NCBI GenBank assembly: GCA_944385125.1 | Contig: CALWVZ010000014.1 | Location: forward strand, 1 to 37,430 | Source of the DNA: an uncultured Oscillospiraceae bacterium | GTDB lineage: Bacteria; Bacillota; Clostridia; Oscillospirales; Oscillospiraceae | DNA length: 37,430 nucleotides | Direction of reading: 5' to 3' | Shown: piece after piece, positions 30,811-37,430 of the stretch | Numbering within the stretch: the first letter of the stretch is position 1 | Layout: each line of letters starts with the position of its first letter | Notes under the pieces: model-generated | What the model was told of the DNA's origin: nothing | Databases searched by the model: none | What the model saw: the letters and a program-made list of their open reading frames with translations, nothing else | Made by a program: the position numbers and the translations under genes

Positions 30811-32197
30811 TATGAGTCTTGTTAAAAACCCAATGCCGGAGCAGGACCCTGTAGTCCGTGCCGGGAACTTTGACGAGGTGGCTCTGGGCTACACCCCGGA
30901 GATGGCCATAGACGAGGCCAAGCGCTGCCTCAACTGCAAGAACATGCCCTGCCGCAGCGGCTGCCCCGTATCCGTGCGCATCCCCGAGTTCATCGCCAAG
31001 GTGGCCGCCGGCGACTTCGACGCCGCCTATGAGATAATCACCTCCACCAACTCCCTGCCCGCCATCTGCGGCCGGGTCTGCCCCCAGGAAAAGCAGTGCG
31101 AGAGCAAGTGCGTCCGGGGCATCAAGGGCGAGAGCGTGGGCATTGGCCGTCTGGAGCGCTTCGTGGCCGACTACCACATGGCCAAGGAGGACAAGCCCCC
31201 CATCGTGGCTCCCCAGTCCAACGGCCACAAGATAGCCATCGTAGGCTCCGGCCCCGCCAGCCTCACCTGCGCCGGCGACCTGCGGAAGCTGGGCTACGAC
31301 GTGACCATCTTCGAGGCCTTCCACAAGAGCGGCGGCGTGCTGGTCTACGGTATACCCCAGTTCCGTCTGCCCAAGGAGATAGTCGCCGCCGAGATAGACA
31401 ACCTGAAGGCCATGGGCGTGAAGATAATCAACAACGCCGTCATCGGCAAGTCTGAGACCGTTGACGAGCTTTTTGAGGACGGCTTCGAGGCCGTGTTCAT
31501 CGGCTCCGGCGCAGGTCTGCCCCAGTTCCTCCACATCCCCGGAGAGAACCTGCTGGGCGTGTACAGCGCCAATGAGCTGCTGACCCGGGTGAACCTGATG
31601 AAGGCCTACCGGGACGATTACGACACCCCCATAAAGCGCTTTAACCGGGTGGCCGTGGTGGGCGCAGGCAACGTGGCCATGGACGCCGCCCGTGTGGCCA
31701 AGCGTCTGGGGGCCGAGCACGTGTTCATCGCCTACCGCCGGGGCAGGGACGAGCTGCCCGCCCGTCTGGAAGAGGTGGAGCACGCCGAGGCCGAGGGCAT
31801 CGAGTTCCAGCTGCTGAACAATCCCACCCGCATCCTCGGCGGTGAGGACGGCCATGTGGTGGGCATAGAGCTTCAGCGCCAGGAGCTGGGCGAGCCGGAC
31901 GCCAAGGGCCGCCGCAGCCCCGTGCCCGTGCCCGGCAGCGAATGGGTCCTGGATGTGGACACCGTCATCATAGCCATAGGCACCAGCCCCAACCCCCTGA
32001 TACGCAACACCACCGAGGGCCTGACCTTCACCCGCAAGGGCGGCATTGACGCCAACGAAAAGGGCCAGACCTCCAGAGAGGGCATCTTCGCCGGCGGCGA
32101 CGCCGTCACCGGCGCCGCTACCGTCATCCTGGCCATGGGCGCAGGCAAGACCGGGGCCCAGTCCATCGACGAGTACATAAAGAGCAAGAGCAAATAA
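30803..32197 (+). CDS. nfnB: NfnB-type large subunit (glutamate-synthase small-subunit-like)
   Basis: 464 residues. Eight N-terminal Cys (42, 45, 50, 54 and 89, 93, 99, 103) are placed for two [4Fe-4S] clusters; then the FAD site GSGPAS (148-153), a second nucleotide-binding site GAGNVAMDAAR, and the terminal IFAGGDAVTGAATVILAMGAG. Often annotated as NADPH-dependent glutamate synthase (GltA), but that needs a large amidotransferase subunit, absent here; the 8-base overlap with nfnA argues for NfnAB. ATG 30803 follows GGAGG. Terminator immediately after. Confidence 0.9.
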   Translation: MANMSLVKNPMPEQDPVVRAGNFDEVALGYTPEMAIDEAKRCLNCKNMPCRSGCPVSVRIPEFIAKVAAGDFDAAYEIITSTNSLPAICGRVCPQEKQCESKCVRGIKGESVGIGRLERFVADYHMAKEDKPPIVAPQSNGHKIAIVGSGPASLTCAGDLRKLGYDVTIFEAFHKSGGVLVYGIPQFRLPKEIVAAEIDNLKAMGVKIINNAVIGKSETVDELFEDGFEAVFIGSGAGLPQFLHIPGENLLGVYSANELLTRVNLMKAYRDDYDTPIKRFNRVAVVGAGNVAMDAARVAKRLGAEHVFIAYRRGRDELPARLEEVEHAEAEGIEFQLLNNPTRILGGEDGHVVGIELQRQELGEPDAKGRRSPVPVPGSEWVLDVDTVIIAIGTSPNPLIRNTTEGLTFTRKGGIDANEKGQTSREGIFAGGDAVTGAATVILAMGAGKTGAQSIDEYIKSKSK

Positions 32198-32213
32198 GGC
32201 CTGACAAAGCCGT

Positions 32214-32248
32214 AAAAAAATCTCCAGGTAAAACCTGGAGATTTTTTT
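32214..32248. terminator. Bidirectional terminator between nfnB and murC
   Basis: Seven A, stem TCTCCAGG/CCTGGAGA (32221-32228 with 32234-32241), TAAAA loop, seven T. Symmetric, so it serves both convergent genes. Confidence 0.93.
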
Positions 32249-32261
32249 ATTGCTCATTTGT

Positions 32262-33632
32262 TCACTTTTCCGCTATGTTCTCGCCTATCTTGTACACGTC
32301 TCCGGCGCCCACGGTGAGGATGATGTCCCCGGGACGGGCCCGGCGCTTCAGCTCCTCTTCCAGCTCCGGGAAGGTGGGGAAAAACTCCGCTCCTTCCACC
32401 TGCTCCGCCAGGGAGGCGGAGGAGATGCCTATGGTGTTCTTCTCCCTGGCGGCGAATATCTCCGCCAGGAGCACCACGTCCGGCCGCTTCAGTTGCTCCA
32501 CGAAATCGTCGAAGAGGGCGGCGGTGCGGGTATAGGTATGGGGCTGGAACACCAGGATGCTGCGCTTGTAGTTCAGCTCCTCCACGGTGTCCAGCAGGGC
32601 CTTCAGTTCGCCGGGGTGGTGGGCATAGTCGTCATACACGTCGGCGCCGTTGAATTTGCCCTTGAATTCGAAGCGGCGGCCCGCTCCGTTAAAGCCCGCC
32701 AGGCCGTACTTCACGGCGTTGAGCTTCACGCCCAGGCAGATGGCGGCGGCTGCGGCGGCCAGGGCGTTCTTCACATTGTGCAGCCCGGGCACATGCAAGG
32801 TCACGTCGGTAAAGCGCTTGCCGTTGAACATTATATCGAAATGGGAATTTGCGCCCTTGAACTCTATGTTCTCGGCATAGACGTCCGCCTTGTCCGTAAG
32901 GCCGAAGGTCATTATGGTCCTGGGCAGGTCCTTGAGGGTTTCCATGGTGTTGGCGTCGTCCAGATTTGCCACCACGCAGCCGTCCTCCGGGGTCCGCAGG
33001 GCAAACTCCCTGAAGGAACGCTGCACATCCTCCAGGTCCTTGAAAAAGTCCAGATGGTCAGCCTCTATATTCAGGATGACCGCTACGGTGGGGTGGAAGG
33101 ACAGGAAGGAGTTATAGTACTCGCAGGCCTCCATCACGATGGTGTTGCCGTGGCCCACCCGGTGTCCCGCATTCAGCAGGGGCAGGGTGCCCCCTATCAT
33201 CACGGTGGGGTCCCTGTCCGCAGCCATGAGGATATGGGTGCACATGGAAGTAGTGGTGGTCTTGCCGTGGGTGCCGGAAATGCACAGGGCATTGCTGTAA
33301 TCTCTGGAAATGGCGCCCCAGGCCTGGGTGCGCTCAAAGACCGGGATGCCCAGCTGGTGGGCCCGGATTATCTCCGGGTTGTCGTCATGGACGGCGGCGG
33401 TACGCACCACAAACTCAATGTCCCCGGTGATGTTTTCCGCCCGGTGGCCTATGGCCACAGGTATGCCTGAGGCGGTGAGCGCCCTGACATTCTTGCTGTT
33501 ATTCATGTCTGAGCCGCTGATGATGATGCCCATGCTCCGCAGCACGTCCGCCAGGGATGACATGGACACCCCGCCTATACCTATCAGGTGCCCCCGCCTG
33601 CCCGGGGAGAGATAGTTGTTGAAATCTGTCAT
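32262..33632 (-). CDS. murC: UDP-N-acetylmuramate-L-alanine ligase
   Basis: Adds L-Ala to UDP-MurNAc, the first amino-acid step of peptidoglycan precursor synthesis. 456 residues from ATG 33632, which has GGAG six bases upstream; ATG 33644 is also in frame with a weaker site. Domain order is normal: Rossmann GIGGVSMSS (18-26), ATP loop SGTHGKTTTT (119-128), catalytic EADHLDFF, NALAAAAAA, GAGRRFEFKG and DDYAHHPGE. Cytoplasmic. It stands alone between convergent nfnB and divergent cca. Confidence 0.96.
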   Translation of the reverse strand: MTDFNNYLSPGRRGHLIGIGGVSMSSLADVLRSMGIIISGSDMNNSKNVRALTASGIPVAIGHRAENITGDIEFVVRTAAVHDDNPEIIRAHQLGIPVFERTQAWGAISRDYSNALCISGTHGKTTTTSMCTHILMAADRDPTVMIGGTLPLLNAGHRVGHGNTIVMEACEYYNSFLSFHPTVAVILNIEADHLDFFKDLEDVQRSFREFALRTPEDGCVVANLDDANTMETLKDLPRTIMTFGLTDKADVYAENIEFKGANSHFDIMFNGKRFTDVTLHVPGLHNVKNALAAAAAAICLGVKLNAVKYGLAGFNGAGRRFEFKGKFNGADVYDDYAHHPGELKALLDTVEELNYKRSILVFQPHTYTRTAALFDDFVEQLKRPDVVLLAEIFAAREKNTIGISSASLAEQVEGAEFFPTFPELEEELKRRARPGDIILTVGAGDVYKIGENIAEK

Positions 33633-33747
33633 AAAATTCTCCATAGCCCTGTTGTTCCCCTCCGCTCCCTGTTGCTGTTAATACAATATCTATTGAAGTC
33701 CGAAGGGGAAAATGCTAAAATTGAATTAAGCCAAAAGATAGCAGATT

Positions 33748-33759
33748 GTATTATAATAC
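33748..33759. promoter_or_regulatory. Symmetric -10 candidate between murC and cca
   Basis: GTATTATAATAC is a 12-bp palindrome that reads TATAAT on both strands (33752-33757 on plus). No good -35 box sits at 16-18 bp on either side, so promoter assignment for cca or murC is uncertain. Nothing else is seen in 33645-33846. Confidence 0.3.
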
Positions 33760-33846
33760 CTGGGCGGCCTCATTGCAAGTAAATATTCCCTGCCGCCGGG
33801 GCATAGCTTCTTATTGAACCGTCATTTTGCCGGAAGGAGTTCCTGT

Positions 33847-35040
33847 ATGGAAAATATCGCACCCCCCAAATATGTCCTTCAGGTCCTGCGCAGCCTAAAA
33901 GCCAGGGGCTATGTGGCCTATCTGGTGGGCGGCTGCGTTCGGGACATGGTCATGGGCGTGCATCCCAACGACTGGGACATCTGCACCAGCGCCCTGCCGG
34001 AGCAGATGCTGGAGGTTTTCCCAAAAGCCAGACCCACCGGCATCCGCCACGGCACCGTCACCGTGGATATAAACTCCCGCCATGTGGAGGTCACCACCTT
34101 TCGCTCCGAGGGAGATTACGCCGACCACCGCCACCCCAACACCGTTCATTTCGTGGGCGAGCTCACCACGGACCTGAGCCGCCGGGACTTCACCATAAAC
34201 GCCATGGCCCTGTCTCCCGACGGTCTGCTGCTGGACCCCTTCGGCGGGCTGGAGGATATCCGCCGCCGCTGCATCCGCTGCGTGGGCCAGGCCCCCCGGC
34301 GCTTTGAGGAGGACGCCCTGCGTATGTTCAGGGCCCTGCGCTTTTCCGCCAGGCTGGATTTCTCCATTGCGGAGGACACCCTGGAGGCCATAAGGGAGAA
34401 AGCCTATCTGTCCGCTTCCCTGGCCGCCGAGCGGGTGAGAGACGAGGTGGAGAAGACCCTGCTGACCAAAAAGCCGGAGACCGTGGGACAGATAGCGGAG
34501 CTTGGGCTGCTGGAAAGCTTTCTTGCAAAGCCGGGGGAGGCGCTGCCGGAGCTTTCCGCTGCGGCTTCCCTGCCCAGGAAAGCCCTGGACCGCTGGATGG
34601 CCCTGTGCCTGGCGCTCAGCCGCCGGGGCCTCATCTCTGATGTGAGGGACTTTCTCAGCGCCCTGAAGCTGGACAGCCGAACTATACGCTGCTGCACTGA
34701 CGGGCTTAGTATACTCTCCGGCCCCAAGCCCTCCAACGCCCCGGAATGGAAGCGGCTTTTGTGCCGCATGGGTGTGGACACGGTGAGCTGCGCCGCCCGC
34801 TGTCTGGACGCCCTGGAGGGCGGCGGCAGCTCCAGGGAGCTGAAAGCCATACTGAAAAGCGGCGAGTGTTTTACAATGAAACACCTGGCCGTCACCGGGG
34901 ACGACCTGGCGGAGCTGGGCCTGCGGGGCCGGGAACTGGGGGAGATGCTGGCCTTCCTTCTGGATTACGTTATCGAATACCCCGCCAACAACCGGCGGGA
35001 ACTGCTGCTCTCCCTGGCGGGGAACGCGGAGGAACTCTGA
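33847..35040 (+). CDS. cca: CCA-adding tRNA nucleotidyltransferase
   Basis: Adds or repairs the 3' CCA of tRNAs. 397 residues, class II: LVGGCVRD (26-33) and catalytic NDWDICTSA (41-49, D42/D44) in the head, then DLSRRDFTINAMA, the RRFEEDALRMFRALRFSARL template-binding region and an all-helical body and tail. ATG 33847 has AAGGAG 8 bases upstream; the earlier in-frame start is not supported. Its TGA overlaps the next ATG as TGATG. First gene of a four-gene operon. Confidence 0.95.
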   Translation: MENIAPPKYVLQVLRSLKARGYVAYLVGGCVRDMVMGVHPNDWDICTSALPEQMLEVFPKARPTGIRHGTVTVDINSRHVEVTTFRSEGDYADHRHPNTVHFVGELTTDLSRRDFTINAMALSPDGLLLDPFGGLEDIRRRCIRCVGQAPRRFEEDALRMFRALRFSARLDFSIAEDTLEAIREKAYLSASLAAERVRDEVEKTLLTKKPETVGQIAELGLLESFLAKPGEALPELSAAASLPRKALDRWMALCLALSRRGLISDVRDFLSALKLDSRTIRCCTDGLSILSGPKPSNAPEWKRLLCRMGVDTVSCAARCLDALEGGGSSRELKAILKSGECFTMKHLAVTGDDLAELGLRGRELGEMLAFLLDYVIEYPANNRRELLLSLAGNAEEL

Positions 35041-35606
35041 TGGACACATGGGAAAAGCTCAAACATGACTGTAAAAACTGCCGGGCCTGTTCCCTGGGGG
35101 ACACCCGGCACAATCTTGTCTTCGGCGTGGGCAATGAGCAGGCGGAAGTCATGCTCATCGGCGAAGGTCCGGGTGAGCAGGAGGACCTGAAGGGCATACC
35201 CTTTGTGGGGCCGGCGGGAAAACTTCTGGACGATATGCTGGAAATGATTGACCTGGACCGCAGCAAGGTGTATATTGCCAACATCGTCAAGTGCCGCCCG
35301 CCCAGGAACCGGGACCCGCTGAACGTGGAGCAGGAGGCCTGCCGCCCCTGGCTGGACCGGCAGATAGCCCTGGTGGACCCCAAGATAATCGTCTGCCTGG
35401 GGCGCATCGCCGCCATGAGCCTTATAAGGGAGGACTTCCGTATCACCCGGGAACATGGACAGTGGTTCCGCCTGGGAGCAAGGCGCATCATGGCTACATA
35501 CCATCCCTCGGCCCTGCTGCGGGATGTGGACAAAAGGCCCGAGGCCTTTATGGACCTTCGGAGCCTTAGAAAGGAAATCAAGGCTCTTTGCAGCCGTACC
35601 TACTGA
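35040..35606 (+). CDS. Type-4 uracil-DNA glycosylase
   Basis: Removes uracil from DNA, starting base-excision repair. 188 residues with the [4Fe-4S] cysteines of the thermophile-type family 4: C11, C14, C85 and C101. Motif 1 GEGPGEQED (41-49) carries the catalytic region and YHPSALLR is motif 2. Start ATG 35040 overlaps the cca stop by one base (TGATG) behind GGAGG; readings that begin earlier lie inside cca. Close coupling to cca suggests no common function, only co-transcription. Confidence 0.93.
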   Translation: MDTWEKLKHDCKNCRACSLGDTRHNLVFGVGNEQAEVMLIGEGPGEQEDLKGIPFVGPAGKLLDDMLEMIDLDRSKVYIANIVKCRPPRNRDPLNVEQEACRPWLDRQIALVDPKIIVCLGRIAAMSLIREDFRITREHGQWFRLGARRIMATYHPSALLRDVDKRPEAFMDLRSLRKEIKALCSRTY

Positions 35607-35608
35607 TT

Positions 35609-36511
35609 ATGCTGGAATTTAAGACCCTCAGCCTTGAGGACAAAACATGGGTGGACGATTTGGTGAAGAGCGAGGGCTGCTTCAGCGCAGGCTACAGCTT
35701 CGGCACCATCTACATCTGGAACAGAAATTACCGCCACCTGGTGGCCCGCCACGGGGAGCGCATGATAGAAAAGCTGCGCTACAGCAGCGAGCCCGCCTAC
35801 ACCGCCCCCATAGGCCGGGGCAGCATAGTCCCGGCCCTGGACGCTCTCAGGGAATACTGCGACAGCCGGGGACAGCTGCTGCTGCTCCGGGGCGTGACCG
35901 AAAGACAGATGGCCGCCCTGGAAAAGGAGTGCCCCGGCCGCTTTGACTACACAGAGGATGTGGACTTTGCCGACTACATCTATCTGGCGGAAAAGCTGGC
36001 CACCTACTCCGGCAAGGCCCTGCACAGCAAAAAGAACCACTGCAACCGCTTTGAGGCGGAAAACGACTGGAAGTTCGTGTCCCTCACCCGGGAGCTCATC
36101 CCCGGCTGCATGGACATGATGGACCGCTGGACCGAGGAAAACGCCCAGCGTCTGCACAAGAGCATCGTCTATGAGCACGAGGCTCTGATGAAGAGCTTTG
36201 CCGCCTATGAGAAGCTGGGCTTCGAGGGGGGCGTGCTCTTCTCCGGCGGCAGGATAATAGGCTTCAGCATGGGCGAGTTCTGCCGCTGCGACTGCTTCGA
36301 CGTCCACTTTGAAAAGGCCTACAGCGACATAAACGGGGCCTACCCCATGGTCTGCCGGGAATTCACCCGCATGCTCATGGCAAGGCACCCGGAGCTGGTA
36401 TACATGAACCGGGAGGACGACATGGGCCTTGAGTCCCTGCGCCGCTCCAAGCTCTCCTACAGGCCGGAATTCATGGTGAAGAAATACACGGCCAGGTGGA
36501 TATATGGCTGA
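35609..36511 (+). CDS. DUF2156 (phosphatidylglycerol lysyltransferase C-terminal-like) protein
   Basis: 300 residues, a tandem acyl-CoA-N-acyltransferase-like fold: YSFGTIYIWNRNY early, SKKNHCNRFEAENDW in the middle and the FDVHFEKAYSDINGAYPMVCREF signature near the end. Related domains use aminoacyl-tRNA to add amino acids to lipids, but stand-alone members are uncharacterised. No membrane part. The ATG lies 2 bases after the glycosylase stop with no good ribosome site, so reinitiation is likely; a TTG at 35588 is an alternative. Overlaps the next gene by 8 bases. Confidence 0.88.
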   Translation: MLEFKTLSLEDKTWVDDLVKSEGCFSAGYSFGTIYIWNRNYRHLVARHGERMIEKLRYSSEPAYTAPIGRGSIVPALDALREYCDSRGQLLLLRGVTERQMAALEKECPGRFDYTEDVDFADYIYLAEKLATYSGKALHSKKNHCNRFEAENDWKFVSLTRELIPGCMDMMDRWTEENAQRLHKSIVYEHEALMKSFAAYEKLGFEGGVLFSGGRIIGFSMGEFCRCDCFDVHFEKAYSDINGAYPMVCREFTRMLMARHPELVYMNREDDMGLESLRRSKLSYRPEFMVKKYTARWIYG

Positions 36512-37313
36512 GTATGTTCTTAGAAAGTACCGGGAGGAGGACTTCCCCCGGCTGACAGAGCTGTGGCAGGATACCTTCGGCGACCCGGAGGAGCTGATTT
36601 CCGCCTTTCTCCGGCGGCTCCCCGCCTTCGGCGCAGGCGCCGTTGCCGACCTGGAGGGCCAGGCCGTGGGCGCCGCTTACGCCCTGGAGGGACTGTGCTC
36701 CGGCCTTGCCGGCAGGGATGCGCCCTGCGGCTACATCTACGCCGTGGCCGTCTCCCCGGAGCACCGGCACCATGGGCTGGGCGCCGCCCTCAGCCGAAAG
36801 GCGGCGGAGCTTGCCCGGCTCAGGGGAGCGCAGCTCATATGCACCCTGCCGGCGGAGGAATCCCTCTACCCCTGGTACGAGAAGATACTGGGCGTCTCCT
36901 GCGCCCTGCGCCGCCGCAGCTTCAAGGTCCAGGCCGCTCCCCTGCTCCCCTGCCGGAAGCTGGAGGCGGAGGAATACCTTTACCTCAGGGAAAAGCTTCT
37001 GGCAGGCAGGCCCCATCTGCGCATTGGCTCCGAGCTTACGGATTTTGCCGAGCTGTTCTACCGCCGCTTCGGCGGGGGGCTCTATCTCTGCGGCGGCGGA
37101 GCCTGCGCCGCCTATGGCGACAGGGAGCTTGTCATAAGAGAGCTCATCGCCCCGGAGGGCGGCTCCCCGGAGGCTATGGCAGCCTCCCTGGCCGCCTGTC
37201 TGGATAGGGACAGCGCAAAATATTACCTGCCCTCAGAGACTGGCGAGGCCTACATCTCCGCCCCGGAAAACAGTCTGCCCCCGGACTTCATATGGAACCT
37301 GAGTTTCGACTGA
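36504..37313 (+). CDS. GNAT-family N-acetyltransferase
   Basis: 269 residues. Acetyl-CoA motif A is VAVSPEHRHHGLGAAL (81-96), preceded by the beta-strand YIYA; the C-terminal ~110 residues form a second domain of the kind seen in longer GNATs with an Eis-like extension. Substrate unknown. ATG 36504 follows AGGTGG and overlaps the DUF2156 gene, so the two acyltransferase-fold proteins are coupled and may act together. Last gene of the operon. Confidence 0.9.
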   Translation: MAEYVLRKYREEDFPRLTELWQDTFGDPEELISAFLRRLPAFGAGAVADLEGQAVGAAYALEGLCSGLAGRDAPCGYIYAVAVSPEHRHHGLGAALSRKAAELARLRGAQLICTLPAEESLYPWYEKILGVSCALRRRSFKVQAAPLLPCRKLEAEEYLYLREKLLAGRPHLRIGSELTDFAELFYRRFGGGLYLCGGGACAAYGDRELVIRELIAPEGGSPEAMAASLAACLDRDSAKYYLPSETGEAYISAPENSLPPDFIWNLSFD

Positions 37314-37332
37314 ATCCGGCTGGATTCATTTT
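37311..37332 (+). terminator. Terminator of the cca operon
   Basis: TGAATCC/GGATTCA stem (37311-37317 with 37322-37328), GGCT loop, then TTTT. The stem begins at the GNAT stop codon itself. Confidence 0.65.
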
Positions 37333-37335
37333 ACA

Positions 37336-37370
37336 ATTATGAAACATTTTCTTGGTTTATTATGAAACAT
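37336..37370. repeat. Two 12-bp direct repeats, 23 bp apart
   Basis: ATTATGAAACAT occurs at 37336-37347 and 37359-37370 in an AT-rich stretch at the window edge. The spacing is about two helical turns, as for a pair of regulator sites in front of the next gene, which lies outside the window. Confidence 0.5.
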
Positions 37371-37430
37371 CTTTCCCCTATCATAATAACTGTAAGTGAC
37401 AGTTTTTCATCTTTTTCATTTTGTCCTCAA

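Noticed and set aside
30803-32197. Glutamate synthase small subunit as primary call
   Set aside because: No large GltB subunit is present and the gene overlaps an NfnA-type partner; the NfnB reading explains both.

Overview
This window looks like a high-GC, spore-forming, anaerobic Firmicute of the Clostridia, most likely an Oscillospiraceae-type gut bacterium; I infer this from gene content and did not compare sequences. The supporting evidence is spoIIE (sporulation), a threonyl T-box leader, a sortase-type SPITG surface protein, GdpP (c-di-AMP turnover) next to rplI-dnaB as in Bacillus, an NfnAB-type electron-bifurcating pair, and strong AGGAGG ribosome binding sites throughout. No rRNA, tRNA, prophage, IS transposase or CRISPR array was recognised.

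Layout. 1-3738: 3' part of a large repeat-bearing, wall-anchored surface protein. 3767-4018: a hairpin-rich, MITE-like element that appears to have landed in, and duplicated, a bidirectional terminator. 4035-6739 (-): spoIIE and a small coupled membrane-protein gene. 6949-12562 (+): a tight six-gene run (ahcY, mgtE, an AEC transporter, DUF1643, a nitrilase-family amidase, Nudix) from one sigma-A-like promoter to one terminator. 12629-14202: an HxlR regulator divergent from two cysteine-bearing flavodoxin-fold reductases, with face-to-face promoters and a palindromic operator candidate. 14293-16332 (-): thrS lacking the TGS domain, behind a T-box whose specifier reads ACC. 16364-18175 (-): ychF coupled to a UPF0126/TRIC membrane protein. 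18242-19605 (+): an unknown secreted protein and an XRE-type membrane-bound regulator. 19685-27586 (-): gdpP-rplI-dnaB-tilS-hpt-ftsH. 27687-32197 (+): a sugar nucleotidyltransferase with an apparent phosphomutase-like tail, a LUD protein, a cupin, and nfnA-nfnB. 32262-33632 (-): murC. 33847-37313 (+): cca, a type-4 uracil-DNA glycosylase, DUF2156 and GNAT, overlapping or nearly so, ending in a terminator.

Most of the window is housekeeping: tRNA maturation and charging (thrS, tilS, cca), replication (dnaB), translation (rplI, ychF), proteostasis (ftsH), purine salvage (hpt), wall synthesis (murC), c-di-AMP degradation (gdpP) and redox balance (nfnAB). The gdpP-rplI-dnaB and tilS-hpt-ftsH blocks are each familiar in Bacillus; here they are joined into one operon, and spoIIE, which in Bacillus lies just upstream of tilS, sits apart. 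The less ordinary parts are the repeat surface protein, the hairpin element beside it, the HxlR redox module, the membrane XRE protein carrying a decarboxylase-type motif, and the domain remnant on the nucleotidyltransferase.
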